A stretch of DNA of 15,635 nt from Pampinifervens sp037481935 (lineage in GTDB: Bacteria > Aquificota > Aquificia > Aquificales > Aquificaceae). This document shows, piece by piece, positions 1-8,490 of the stretch. Each line of letters begins with the position of its first letter. Positions within the stretch are counted from its first letter, which is position 1. The notes under the pieces were generated by a model. That model was not told where the DNA came from, searched no databases, and saw nothing but the letters and a program-made list of their open reading frames with translations. The position numbers were made by a program, and so were the translations under genes. Location: the NCBI RefSeq assembly GCF_046159715.1, contig NZ_JBJXCT010000017.1, forward strand, positions 1-15,635, read 5' to 3'.

Positions 1-4
1 ATCT

Positions 5-77
5 TAATCCTCCCTATGGGTTTTCCATGGGGAGCTTTTTTTTACCATAATTTCTTATAACTTGCAACTCGGGTTAT
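5..77 (+). repeat. 73-bp inverted repeat, left copy
   Basis: These bases are identical, base for base, to the reverse complement of 15563-15635. The copy contains an intrinsic terminator (10-43), a short AT-rich stretch, and the first half of a -10 element. Identity stops at base 77/78, inside the -10 box of the pelC promoter. The outward limit cannot be seen: only four bases (1-4) lie outside it here and the right copy ends with the window. It may therefore be the inner edge of a longer repeat. Confidence 0.95.
10..43 (+). terminator. intrinsic terminator of a gene left of the window
   Basis: CTCCCTATGG (10-19) pairs with CCATGGGGAG (25-34) around a five-base loop GTTTT, with one T-G wobble (15/29). 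Eight T residues (36-43) follow directly. The polarity stops transcription that enters the window from the left, so it insulates the pel promoter from an upstream unit. Confidence 0.9.
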
Positions 78-80
78 AAT
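52..80 (+). promoter_or_regulatory. promoter of the pel operon
   Basis: A perfect -10 box TATAAT lies at 75-80. A poor -35 (TTCTTA, 52-57) sits 17 bases upstream. Transcription would start near 87, giving a leader of about 28 bases before the pelC ATG. The weak -35 would suit activator or palindrome-based control, but this is not shown. It is the only clear promoter before a set of genes with almost no intergenic space up to 12357. Confidence 0.65.
55..79. promoter_or_regulatory. palindrome over the pel -10 box, possible operator
   Basis: TTATAAC (55-61) and GTTATAA (73-79) form a perfect 7-bp inverted repeat with an 11-base spacer that itself holds the palindrome TTGCAA (62-67). The right arm overlaps the -10 hexamer at 75-80, the position expected of a repressor site. 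In the right-end copy only the inner five pairs survive, because the repeats diverge at base 78. That a protein binds here is inference. Confidence 0.35.
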
Positions 81-114
81 ACACTCTTATGAGTACTCCT
101 ATGGAGGTTTATCA

Positions 115-606
115 ATGAATAAAGTTAAAATTCTTACATACCTACTTTTTGTCTTTTTGGTATCTTGTGCCAGCGTGGTAAGCACCAAAAGGGTTGATAT
201 ACCTAAGAATGCCTCTTACGTAGTTTTGCCCTTTGAGAACAACACAGAAACTCCTTTGGCAGGCCTTAGGGTGGCATCAATAGCCGAAGGTGTAGCTCTT
301 TCTAAAGGCTATAAGGTGCTATCAAGAGTATACAGAGAAACAAAGGAGTATACTCACACAGACATAGAAAATATGATAAGGGAACTTAAGGAAAGGGGTG
401 ATGTGGATTATGTAATAACGGGTAGCGTTAATGAGTTTAGGTATAAGACGGGGATAGATGGGGAGCCTGCAGTAAGCATGACGTTAAAGATATACAGCCT
501 AAGGGAAGATAGAGTTGTTTTGATAAACACCGGTTCAAGGACAGGCTGGGCTCATGAATCTGTTTCCACAGTAGCACAAAAATTGCTTATGGCCCTCCTT
601 CCATAA
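115..606 (+). CDS. pelC: PelC-like outer-membrane lipoprotein
   Basis: This 163-residue protein (P. aeruginosa PelC is about 170) begins with a lipoprotein signal: a charged N-terminus, a hydrophobic stretch at residues 6-16, and lipobox LVSC with the lipidated Cys18. The mature part has the PelC signature PFENNTETPLAG at 39-50 and a conserved RTGWA segment containing Trp145, which probably matches the Trp by which P. aeruginosa PelC approaches the outer membrane. In that species PelC forms a dodecameric ring on the periplasmic side of the outer membrane and funnels the cationic polymer into the PelB channel. The start is set by GGAGG at 103-107, seven bases before the ATG. It is the first gene of the operon, four bases ahead of pelD. 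PelC identity is firm; the residue equivalence is inferred. Confidence 0.9.
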   Translation: MNKVKILTYLLFVFLVSCASVVSTKRVDIPKNASYVVLPFENNTETPLAGLRVASIAEGVALSKGYKVLSRVYRETKEYTHTDIENMIRELKERGDVDYVITGSVNEFRYKTGIDGEPAVSMTLKIYSLREDRVVLINTGSRTGWAHESVSTVAQKLLMALLP

Positions 607-610
607 GGCT

Positions 611-1930
611 ATGCAAAAGAAGAAAAGTGGATTTAGAGGAGTTTTCCTTGGCCATTGGTATTTTCTTCCAGAAGGTATATCTACAAAGATCATTTTGGCC
701 GAGATAATATTTGTAGTTTTTGGTATGTATTTCTTAGGTTTTTATCTAAACAAGGAGGACCCTCTTTTCCTTAACTCAAAGCTTAACTTTTTATACAACC
801 TTTTACCCATAGCACTCATAACCTTGTTTTATGGTATATTTGCAGGGCTTGTTTATTTTGCCTTGTTTACCAGCCTTGCATATTTTACATACAAAACCAT
901 AGACCATATATATTTTTTATCACTTTTCCTCTTCCTACTTGTCTTTTCCGAGTTCTGGTTTTACTGGAAAGGAAAATTAAAAGAGGCGGAGATAGAATAC
1001 AACTACATAGCACAAAGATTAAAGGATTTGACCGCAAGCTTTTCCTTGCTTAAGCTTTCTCATGAACAGTTGGAAAGGTCTTATATTACAAAGCCGATAA
1101 GCCTTAAGCAGATAATATTAAATATAAGGCACATTATAGCCAGAGATGGAGATATATACATGGCCTTAAGGAAGGTCTTTGATTTAATTCTTGTAAATTA
1201 TGACGTGGAAGAAGCTATCCTAATTGAAAAATATTCCAACGGCAGATATAAAGTTATAGCTAATACAAGCAACATTAATGATGTGGACTTAGAAGACCCA
1301 CTTATAAGGACGGCCATAGAGAACCAAAAGATAGCATACGTTTCGGACCTAAAAGAATCCGAGATAACAAAATACTTAGCTGTAATTCCTATAAACATAA
1401 ACGATGAATTCTTCTATATTTTTGTCCTAAAAAGAATGCCTTTTATGAAGCTAAACATTGAAAACCTCATTACTATAAATCTACTACTTTATTACGTTGC
1501 CTTAGAGAGGCTTGAAGAAGCAATAGCCTTTCAGAGTAGCCTATTAAATAAGTTTGACATCAGCTTCTTGAAAGAGGTTTATAGGCTTATAAAGCTTAAT
1601 AAAGAATTTGGAATAGAATCACATATAGTTTTATTCTGCCCAAAGATTTACGAATATGAAAAGTTTGAAATTTTGGAGGATGTATTACAAGAAAACATAA
1701 GAGGTATAGACATGATGGAGGTGATTTATTTGGATGGAATAAAGGTAATTGCTGTGCTTTTACCTTTCACAGATAGGTTCGGTGCGGAAATGTTTGTTAA
1801 AAGGATAGGTAGCTTAATAGTGGAAGAGTTATCCTACGAGTTTTTAAAGGAAGAACTATCAATTAGCATATACCATGTTAAACAGGTTGAAGATATAACC
1901 TTTTGCCATGGAACCAAGCAAGCTTTATAA
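611..1930 (+). CDS. pelD: PelD-like c-di-GMP receptor, inner membrane
   Basis: The product has 439 residues, against about 455 for P. aeruginosa PelD. Four membrane segments lie in roughly residues 26-118, then a helical linker (about 120-160), a GAF-type domain (about 165-300) and a degenerate GGDEF-like domain (about 310-430) with no GGDEF active-site motif. The inhibitory-site motif RxxD is present as R364-G-I-D367. A further arginine, R398, stands 34 residues on, close to the R367/D370/R402 spacing that binds c-di-GMP in P. aeruginosa PelD. Binding there switches on Pel synthesis after transcription. The gene starts four bases after the pelC stop with only a poor ribosome site (AAGG at 605-608), so it is probably translationally coupled to pelC. 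It overlaps pelE by 23 bases. No diguanylate cyclase gene lies in the window. Confidence 0.88.
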   Translation: MQKKKSGFRGVFLGHWYFLPEGISTKIILAEIIFVVFGMYFLGFYLNKEDPLFLNSKLNFLYNLLPIALITLFYGIFAGLVYFALFTSLAYFTYKTIDHIYFLSLFLFLLVFSEFWFYWKGKLKEAEIEYNYIAQRLKDLTASFSLLKLSHEQLERSYITKPISLKQIILNIRHIIARDGDIYMALRKVFDLILVNYDVEEAILIEKYSNGRYKVIANTSNINDVDLEDPLIRTAIENQKIAYVSDLKESEITKYLAVIPININDEFFYIFVLKRMPFMKLNIENLITINLLLYYVALERLEEAIAFQSSLLNKFDISFLKEVYRLIKLNKEFGIESHIVLFCPKIYEYEKFEILEDVLQENIRGIDMMEVIYLDGIKVIAVLLPFTDRFGAEMFVKRIGSLIVEELSYEFLKEELSISIYHVKQVEDITFCHGTKQAL

Positions 1931-2921
1931 ATCCATCCTATTGGAACTTCTAAGCTTTGCACTTTTTATAAATTTAAACATATACACTTTAGTTCCATTC
2001 TTAACCTTACATGGCTTGGCCCTGTTTATCATAACAAGCCTTTTAGCTTCCATTATACCTAAAAGGTTTAAAGACCGCAGAAAAGCTATCTTTGTATTCT
2101 TTATAATACTTTACCCCACTCTTTACTTAGGATACATCTTTCTGTTAGTAGCAGTATTTTATCTGCTTAGGAAGCAAAAAGTAGATGTATATCAGCCACC
2201 AAGAATACCTTCCTTAGAAGAAATCATAACGGAAGATATAAAGTTTTCTGGAAGAAAGATAGGTGAAGCGGCCTTAGCTGTTATTCAAAGTGGTGAAAGT
2301 AAAATAAACCCATTAAGGTTGGAAACTATACTTTCCTACCTTCTCAACCTTGAGTCTTCTCAAATCATACCAGCTTTAAAGAAGGCCTTGGCCTATTCCG
2401 AAGACACCATCAGACTCTATGCCTTTGGTGCCATAAGCAGGATAGAAAAAAACCTTAACCAAACCTTACATGCTTTAAGAGAAAGGCTAAGTCAAGAAAG
2501 GCTCCCGCCAGAGGAAAAGGCCTATCTCTACTATCAAATAGCCCTAATATACTATACCTTTGTACATTATAAATTGGCATATCCCGAATTTAGAGGATAC
2601 ATGCTAAAAGAAGCCTTGGAGAACGTTAAAAAATCCTTAGAAATGAAAAGCACGCCAGAGGCAAAACTTTTATTGGCCAAGATACACATAGAGATGAAGC
2701 AGTTTGATGAGGCACTTATCCATCTGGAAAGTTTGATGGAGAGTAAGGAGTTAAATCCTGTGAGCTACCTTATGCAGCTTGCAGAAGTGTATTATGAAAG
2801 GGGGGATTATAAAATGGTAAAAAGGCTAATAAGGGAACATCCAGAAATAGAGCTTTTGCTTGATGTGGAGGCCAACTTTGTAATAAGGTTTTGGAGAGGG
2901 AAAAATGGTAATCTTAGATAA
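1908..2921 (+). CDS. pelE: PelE-like inner-membrane TPR protein
   Basis: The 337-residue product matches the size of PelE (about 330). Its N-terminal third is strongly hydrophobic, with membrane segments at about residues 9-49 and 59-88 separated by a basic loop (KRFKDRRK). The rest is soluble and helical. TPR-like repeats are visible from about 205 to 320, with alternating Y/A/L patterns such as YEIGALxYY-type helices and a final YYERGDYKMV unit. PelE belongs to the inner-membrane synthase complex with PelD, PelF and PelG, where its TPR part recruits PelF; that role comes from the family. Little sequence signature is conserved, so the call rests on size, architecture and position between pelD and pelF. 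The start lacks a clear ribosome site and lies inside pelD, which implies coupling. Confidence 0.8.
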   Translation: MEPSKLYKSILLELLSFALFINLNIYTLVPFLTLHGLALFIITSLLASIIPKRFKDRRKAIFVFFIILYPTLYLGYIFLLVAVFYLLRKQKVDVYQPPRIPSLEEIITEDIKFSGRKIGEAALAVIQSGESKINPLRLETILSYLLNLESSQIIPALKKALAYSEDTIRLYAFGAISRIEKNLNQTLHALRERLSQERLPPEEKAYLYYQIALIYYTFVHYKLAYPEFRGYMLKEALENVKKSLEMKSTPEAKLLLAKIHIEMKQFDEALIHLESLMESKELNPVSYLMQLAEVYYERGDYKMVKRLIREHPEIELLLDVEANFVIRFWRGKNGNLR

Positions 2922-4422
2922 GAACAAACATGTGGATGTTCTTATCATAGCGGAAGGCACCTATCCATACATAAGGGGTGGTGTATCCTCTTGGATACAT
3001 GACCTTGTAAGCAATCTTCCCGAACTAAACTTTGGCGTTGCGTTTTTGGGTAGTAGGAGGGAAGATTATGGCGAGATAAAGTATAAGCTTCCGGAGAACC
3101 TTGTATATCTCACAACGGCCTATCTTTTTCAGGATGTAGAAAAGCCAAAAGCAAAAGAGATAGAGGGCAACAAGGAAGCCTTTGAAAGTATAAGGAAGTT
3201 AATATACTGGTTTAAGCATAAAGGCACAGGGGATATTCCAGCGGATGTTTTAAACGCAGATTTTTATGAAAAGGAAATAACCTATGAGGATTTTTTATAT
3301 AGCAAAAGGTCGTGGGAGATAATAACGGAGTTCTACGCAGAGTATGCTATGGGAAGTCCCTTCATTGACTACTTTTGGACCATAAGGAACATGCACTATC
3401 CTCTGTGGGTGGTGGCAAGATTGGTAAAAAAGATAGGAGATAGGTTTGATATAGTCCATAGCCCTTCCACAGGTTATGCAGGTTTTTTAGCTTCACTCCT
3501 AAAGGCCTATTACAAAAAGCCTTTTATCCTAACAGAGCATGGCATATATGTAAAGGAAAGAAAGATAGACATACTTAATGCAGATTGGTTAAAGATTAAA
3601 GGCTTCCAGCTTACTAAAGGTACTGAAGAAATAGAGCATATTCATAAGCTTTGGATAAACTTTTTCTTTGGTCTGGGAAGGTTAATATACCACAGTGCAA
3701 ACAAGATCATATCCCTTTTTAACGAGGCAAGGAATATACAGATATCCTTGGGTGCAGACCCTCAAAGGTGTATTGTAATCCCCAACGGTGTGGATGTGAA
3801 GGCCCTATCCCCTATAATAGAAATGAGAGGTGATAAACCACCTAAGGTGATAGGCCTTATAGGCAGAGTTGTACCCATAAAGGATATAAAGACCTTTATA
3901 AAGGCTATGAAGCTTACCGTTGAAAAGATGCCCGAAGTTCAAGGATGGATAGTAGGGCCTACGGACGAGGACCCAGAGTATTTTGAGGAGTGTAAAAACT
4001 TGGTGGAAGCCTTGGGCTTAGAAGATAAGGTCCTATTCTTAGGTTTTCAAAATATAAAAGATATATTGCCAAAGATAGGGCTTTTAACTCTTACATCAAT
4101 AAGCGAGGGTATGCCCTTGGTGGTGCTTGAAGGCTTTGCCGCAGGACTTCCCTGCGTGGCTACCGATGTGGGTTCTTGTAGGCAACTCATATATGGAGGT
4201 CTAAACGAGGAGGATATAGCCATAGGCAAGGCTGGAGAGGTGGTCCCTATTGCCAACCCTGCCGAACTGGCAAGGGCTTATGTAAGGATCCTTGGCGATG
4301 AAGACCTATGGAGAGAATACCAAAAGAACGCCATAAGAAGGGTAAATACTTTTTATACAAAGGAGCTTTTTCTGGAAAACTACAGAAGGATATACAGTGA
4401 GGCAAAGGGATGGCGGGTATAA
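2905..4422 (+). CDS. pelF: PelF-like GT4 glycosyltransferase
   Basis: PelF is the cytoplasmic GT-B fold, family 4 transferase that polymerises UDP-activated N-acetylhexosamine into Pel. The 505-residue length matches the family. The N-terminal Rossmann domain starts with the PelF signature EGTYPYIRGGVSSW (17-30). The C-terminal nucleotide-binding domain shows RVVPIKD (321-327), with R321 and K326 in the usual phosphate-contacting positions, and the retaining GT4 motif E401-x7-E409 within SEGMPLVVLEGFAAGLP. GGAGAGGG at 2893-2900 sits just before the ATG and fixes the start, which overlaps the end of pelE by 17 bases. PelF is the most conserved Pel protein, so this identification anchors the whole operon. 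Nothing looks truncated. Confidence 0.95.
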   Translation: MVILDKNKHVDVLIIAEGTYPYIRGGVSSWIHDLVSNLPELNFGVAFLGSRREDYGEIKYKLPENLVYLTTAYLFQDVEKPKAKEIEGNKEAFESIRKLIYWFKHKGTGDIPADVLNADFYEKEITYEDFLYSKRSWEIITEFYAEYAMGSPFIDYFWTIRNMHYPLWVVARLVKKIGDRFDIVHSPSTGYAGFLASLLKAYYKKPFILTEHGIYVKERKIDILNADWLKIKGFQLTKGTEEIEHIHKLWINFFFGLGRLIYHSANKIISLFNEARNIQISLGADPQRCIVIPNGVDVKALSPIIEMRGDKPPKVIGLIGRVVPIKDIKTFIKAMKLTVEKMPEVQGWIVGPTDEDPEYFEECKNLVEALGLEDKVLFLGFQNIKDILPKIGLLTLTSISEGMPLVVLEGFAAGLPCVATDVGSCRQLIYGGLNEEDIAIGKAGEVVPIANPAELARAYVRILGDEDLWREYQKNAIRRVNTFYTKELFLENYRRIYSEAKGWRV

Positions 4423-5783
4423 GCTTTGAGCTAAGAAGGGTTTTGAGAAAAGGCACCATAACCGCCATAGTGGAAGCTTTTGGCTATTCTTTGGCCCTAA
4501 GCTCGGGCCCATATATAATAACCATACTGTCCCTTATAGTGTCCTCTCTGCTATATTATAGATATTCTGGCGATGCCTTATCCATAACAAGGTTTCAAGT
4601 TTCCGTAACTTACCTAATAGCTCTAAGCCTTATATATTCTGGTTTTGGTCAGCTTGTATTTACAAGGTATGTGGCAGACCGAATATTTGAAAGGGAATAC
4701 TACAGGCTTATGCCGAACCTTCTGGGCTTATTGACTATTTTTATGGCTTCAGCCTTTCTTATAAGCCTTCCTTTAAGCATTTACTTCTTTGCCAGAGAGG
4801 CTGGTTATTCTTATGCCTTGATATTTTCTTTAACCTTTACCGTCTTGGTAGGCCTATGGCTTGTGAATATAGTGCTTGTAGGTCTAAAGAGGTATAAGTT
4901 TATCCTCCTTTCCTTTGCACTTGCCTACTTGACCTTCTTCCTTATAGGCTATGTCCTCTCCAGCTTTGGTTTAAATGGCCTCATGGTGGCCTTTTTCCTC
5001 TCTCAATCCTTGTTATTTTTAATGCTTTTGGCCTATTTTATCTACAACAATCTTTCAGACAGAATAATAGAGTTTGATTTTTTGAATAAAGAAAGGGTCT
5101 TTGTATCCCTCATATTTGTAGGCTTCTTTTATAACTTAGCCATTTGGATAGATAAGTTCGTCTTTTGGTTCAACACAGCCACCTCCACACCGGTTTTAGG
5201 ACCGCTCAGATATTCAATAGTCTATGACATACCCATGTTTTTGGCTTATTTGGCCATTGCTCCCGGCATGTCTGCCCTGTTTATAAAAATAGAAGTGGAA
5301 TTCTCCTATTGGTATCAAAGATACTACGATGCTATAATAAACGGTCTATCTTTAAGGAAGATATATAACTACGGCGATGAGCTTATAGAGTCTGGGAGGT
5401 CTGCCCTTTTTGAAATAGCAAGGGTGCAAGGCATATTTAACATAGTTCTCATACTTTTTGAAAAGCCTATTTTTACTCTTTTCAACATACCCTTCATCTA
5501 CATACCACTTTTCCATGTGCTTTTGTTTGGAACCTTCTTCCAGCTCCTGCTCATATCGGTAATATCCATGCTTTTTTACTTTGACAGAAGGAAAGAAACC
5601 CTAATAACCGTCTTTGTATTCTTTGTGCTAAACTTTTTGCTTAGTTATGCCTCTATAAAACTTGGTCCATACTTTTATGGTTATGGCTTTGTTATATCAG
5701 CTTTTATAAGCTTCCTTGTGGCTTTAATCCTTCTTAGGAGGTTCTTACATGGTATTCATTATTACACTTTTATGTTTGTTTAG
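4410..5783 (+). CDS. pelG: PelG-like polytopic membrane transporter
   Basis: The 457-residue product is nearly the length of P. aeruginosa PelG (456). It has about twelve hydrophobic membrane helices spread over the whole chain and the PelG N-terminal signature AGISFELRRVLRKGT followed by ALSSGPYII. PelG belongs to the MOP/MATE-like flippase superfamily and is thought to move Pel across the inner membrane in complex with PelD, PelE and PelF. The cytoplasmic N-terminus and the positive loops agree with that topology. The ATG lies inside the 3' end of pelF (13-base overlap), preceded by GTGAGG. The gene overlaps pelA by 35 bases. The identification is strong; the transport direction is family knowledge. 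Confidence 0.93.
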   Translation: MAGISFELRRVLRKGTITAIVEAFGYSLALSSGPYIITILSLIVSSLLYYRYSGDALSITRFQVSVTYLIALSLIYSGFGQLVFTRYVADRIFEREYYRLMPNLLGLLTIFMASAFLISLPLSIYFFAREAGYSYALIFSLTFTVLVGLWLVNIVLVGLKRYKFILLSFALAYLTFFLIGYVLSSFGLNGLMVAFFLSQSLLFLMLLAYFIYNNLSDRIIEFDFLNKERVFVSLIFVGFFYNLAIWIDKFVFWFNTATSTPVLGPLRYSIVYDIPMFLAYLAIAPGMSALFIKIEVEFSYWYQRYYDAIINGLSLRKIYNYGDELIESGRSALFEIARVQGIFNIVLILFEKPIFTLFNIPFIYIPLFHVLLFGTFFQLLLISVISMLFYFDRRKETLITVFVFFVLNFLLSYASIKLGPYFYGYGFVISAFISFLVALILLRRFLHGIHYYTFMFV

Positions 5784-8490
5784 TCTGTTGTATGCAAAGG
5801 ATCTTTCCGTAGGCTTTATATACAGAGATGGTGTGCCAGAGGAAGCCCTTTACCTCTTTGATTGGCTTGTGGTAGACCCAGACAGCAAGCTTCCTCAAAA
5901 GCTAAGGGAAGAAAAGTTTTACATAAGAAACAAAAAGGCAAAGCTTATAGCCTATGTAAGCGTAGGCGAGCTTGAGCCTACGAAGGAATATTACAAGGAG
6001 GCAAAGAGGGAGTGGATGCTCGGTGATAATCCAGCTTGGAAGAGTAAGATAGCAGATGTCCGAAGAGAGGATTACGTAAATTTCCTCTTTGAAAAAGTTT
6101 TTAACCGGCTAAAAGAATATGATGGCTTTTTCTTAGACACATTGGACAGTTATCAAAAGGTCCTAAAAAGTGAAAAGGATAGAAGGGATTATGAGATGGC
6201 TTTGGTTGACCTTATAAAAAGGCTAAGGAAGACTTATCCCAATAAGCTTATTCTTATAAACAGAGGCTTTGAGATTGTAGAGTATGTAAAAGATGACATA
6301 GATGCCCTTGTTGCAGAATCTCTCTTTTATGGCCTTGACTTGGAAAGGGGTCTAAGGTATAGAAAGATGAAAGAAGAAGAAACAAGGTGGCTTTTGGATA
6401 GGCTAAACTATGTGAAATCCCTTGGATTAAAGGTAATAGTAATAGATTATGTGGACCCAAAAAACAGAAAGCTTCAAAAAGAGGTGGCAAAAAGGATATA
6501 TGAGCTTGGCTTCATACCCTATGTATCCGACAGATTTTTGTACACCATTGGCACAAGCATATACCAGCTTAAGCCCAGAAAGGTGCTCCTCATACACGAT
6601 GGCAAGCTTGACCCAGCATACAGCGATGTGCATAGGCTGGTACAACCATGGATAGAATACTATGGCTATGTGCCAGTCTTGAGAGGCATAGATCAAGCAA
6701 TGTCCGACCAGTCCTTTCAAGGTCCTATGGCGGACCAATACGTAGCTATCATATTGAGTGTAGGTGAATATAAGGATGCTAACAAGCTATACAGGTGGCT
6801 TTTGGAGAAAAAGGATGAAGGCCTTAAAGTTTTTTTCATAGGTAGTATACCTTTTGCGGACAGGGATGATTACCTTTCCTCTTTTGGCATAAAAAAAGTG
6901 GGAAACCTTGGGCCTCTTGACGACTACAAAATAGAAGAAAGCTCCTTTCCCTTTTTTGAAGCAGAACCCACATTGGGAGAGATGCCAATGCTTTGGGTTG
7001 AAAGGCCACTGTATTACATAAAGGCACGGGCAAAGGGAAAGGTCTTTTACCCCCTTGCCATAACAGACTGGGGAGGCTACGCCTTAGAAAGAAGCTTTTA
7101 TAAGTATATGAGGGAGGACCTCTTTGTAGTAAACCCCCTTGACCTTATAAAGGCCCTTTTGAGGCCCAATTTTCCCATTCCAGATATAACCACAGAGAAC
7201 GGAAGGAGGATCCTCACAGCCCATATAGATGGAGATGCAGACTTTGGAGTGGCAGACTTTGACCCAAACAGGAATGTTATAGAAGTTATAAGGGATGAAA
7301 TTATAAAAAGGTATCCCATACCCCACACTGTATCCATAATAGAGGGAGAGATAGCTCCCTACGGCCTTTATCCAGAAAAATCTCCAAAGTTGGAAGAGAT
7401 TGCAAGGTCTATTTTTTCCCTTGACAATGTGGAGATGGCAAGCCACACCTTCTCCCATCCTTTTAGATGGCAAAAGCTTGAAAATAATGAAGGCTTACCA
7501 GAATACGCAGAGGCCCATTACAACTTAAACATACCCGGCTACACTTTTAGCTTAGAAAGGGAAATCTTTGGCTCCATAGAGTATATAAACAAGAGGCTTT
7601 CTCCAAGCCCCCAAAAGAGGGTAAAGGTCTTTCTTTGGAGCGGGGATTGTATGCCTTCTTCTAACGCCCTTAGGCTTGCCTACCGTGCAGGTGTTTACAA
7701 CATGAACGGAGGATACACCTGGATAAACAAAAGAGAACCCTTCTACAGCTACATAAGCCCCATGGGTTTGGACAGGGATGGATATTTTCAAGTCTATGCT
7801 CCTGTGCAAAATGAAAACATTTATACAAACCTTTGGAGTGATTACTACGGCTATGTTAGAGTAATAGAAACATTCCAACTCACAGAAAAACCGAGAAGGC
7901 TAAAGCCCATAGCCATATACTATCACATGTACTCTGGACAAAAGATAGCATCTTTAAAGGCATTAAGAGAGGTTTATGAATACGCTCTTTCTCAACCAGT
8001 CAATCCCATGTTTGCATCAGAATACGCGCAGAGGGTTTTGGAGTTTAGAAATATGGCCATTGCGGAGGATGTAAGGGATGGTAGCATAGTAGTTAGGTCC
8101 GAGGGCAACCTTAAGACCCTTAGAGTAGATGAAAATAGGATATATCCCCATGTTTTTGAAAGCAAAGGTGTAGTAGGTTTTAATTACATAAACCAAAGCC
8201 TTTATATTAGTTTAGACAATTCGGGAGATTATAAGATTTTGCTTGGAGATAAGGAACCAAGCTTTTACCTTGTAAGCTCCAACGGTCAGATAGTAGAAAG
8301 CTCAAAGAAGACGAATGGGATGAGTATAAAGATAAAGGCACATGTACCTCTTGAATACGAAATATATGCATCGGAAGGTTGTAGCATCCATATGAGTCCA
8401 AAACCAGACATCATGGAAAGAAGGGGGTCCATATTGAGGGTAAGGTATAAGGAGGAAAGGCTTGGTGAAGTGGAGGCCAGTTGTAAGTAG
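5749..8490 (+). CDS. pelA: PelA-like glycoside hydrolase and deacetylase
   Basis: PelA is a periplasmic enzyme that deacetylates Pel, needed for export and charge, and can also cleave it. The 913-residue product (P. aeruginosa 948) has a signal peptide ending near A16. The GH114-like domain spans about 18-270 with candidate acidic residues D130 (FLDT) and E190 (VAES), probably matching the P. aeruginosa catalytic E218. A middle domain (about 275-480) follows. The CE4-like deacetylase domain holds the metal triad D494, H566 and H570 (SHTFSH), with the same 72- and 4-residue spacing as D528/H600/H604. A beta-rich C-terminal region (about 770-913) ends near Cys912. AGGAGG at 5736-5741, seven bases before the ATG, is the strongest ribosome site in the early operon and sets the start. 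Both active sites look intact, so both activities are predicted. Confidence 0.93.
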   Translation: MVFIITLLCLFSLLYAKDLSVGFIYRDGVPEEALYLFDWLVVDPDSKLPQKLREEKFYIRNKKAKLIAYVSVGELEPTKEYYKEAKREWMLGDNPAWKSKIADVRREDYVNFLFEKVFNRLKEYDGFFLDTLDSYQKVLKSEKDRRDYEMALVDLIKRLRKTYPNKLILINRGFEIVEYVKDDIDALVAESLFYGLDLERGLRYRKMKEEETRWLLDRLNYVKSLGLKVIVIDYVDPKNRKLQKEVAKRIYELGFIPYVSDRFLYTIGTSIYQLKPRKVLLIHDGKLDPAYSDVHRLVQPWIEYYGYVPVLRGIDQAMSDQSFQGPMADQYVAIILSVGEYKDANKLYRWLLEKKDEGLKVFFIGSIPFADRDDYLSSFGIKKVGNLGPLDDYKIEESSFPFFEAEPTLGEMPMLWVERPLYYIKARAKGKVFYPLAITDWGGYALERSFYKYMREDLFVVNPLDLIKALLRPNFPIPDITTENGRRILTAHIDGDADFGVADFDPNRNVIEVIRDEIIKRYPIPHTVSIIEGEIAPYGLYPEKSPKLEEIARSIFSLDNVEMASHTFSHPFRWQKLENNEGLPEYAEAHYNLNIPGYTFSLEREIFGSIEYINKRLSPSPQKRVKVFLWSGDCMPSSNALRLAYRAGVYNMNGGYTWINKREPFYSYISPMGLDRDGYFQVYAPVQNENIYTNLWSDYYGYVRVIETFQLTEKPRRLKPIAIYYHMYSGQKIASLKALREVYEYALSQPVNPMFASEYAQRVLEFRNMAIAEDVRDGSIVVRSEGNLKTLRVDENRIYPHVFESKGVVGFNYINQSLYISLDNSGDYKILLGDKEPSFYLVSSNGQIVESSKKTNGMSIKIKAHVPLEYEIYASEGCSIHMSPKPDIMERRGSILRVRYKEERLGEVEASCK

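Noticed and set aside
62..80. TTGCAA at 62-67 as the -35 box of the pel promoter
   Set aside because: It is only seven bases from the -10 box, far too close; it is better explained as the centre of the palindrome.
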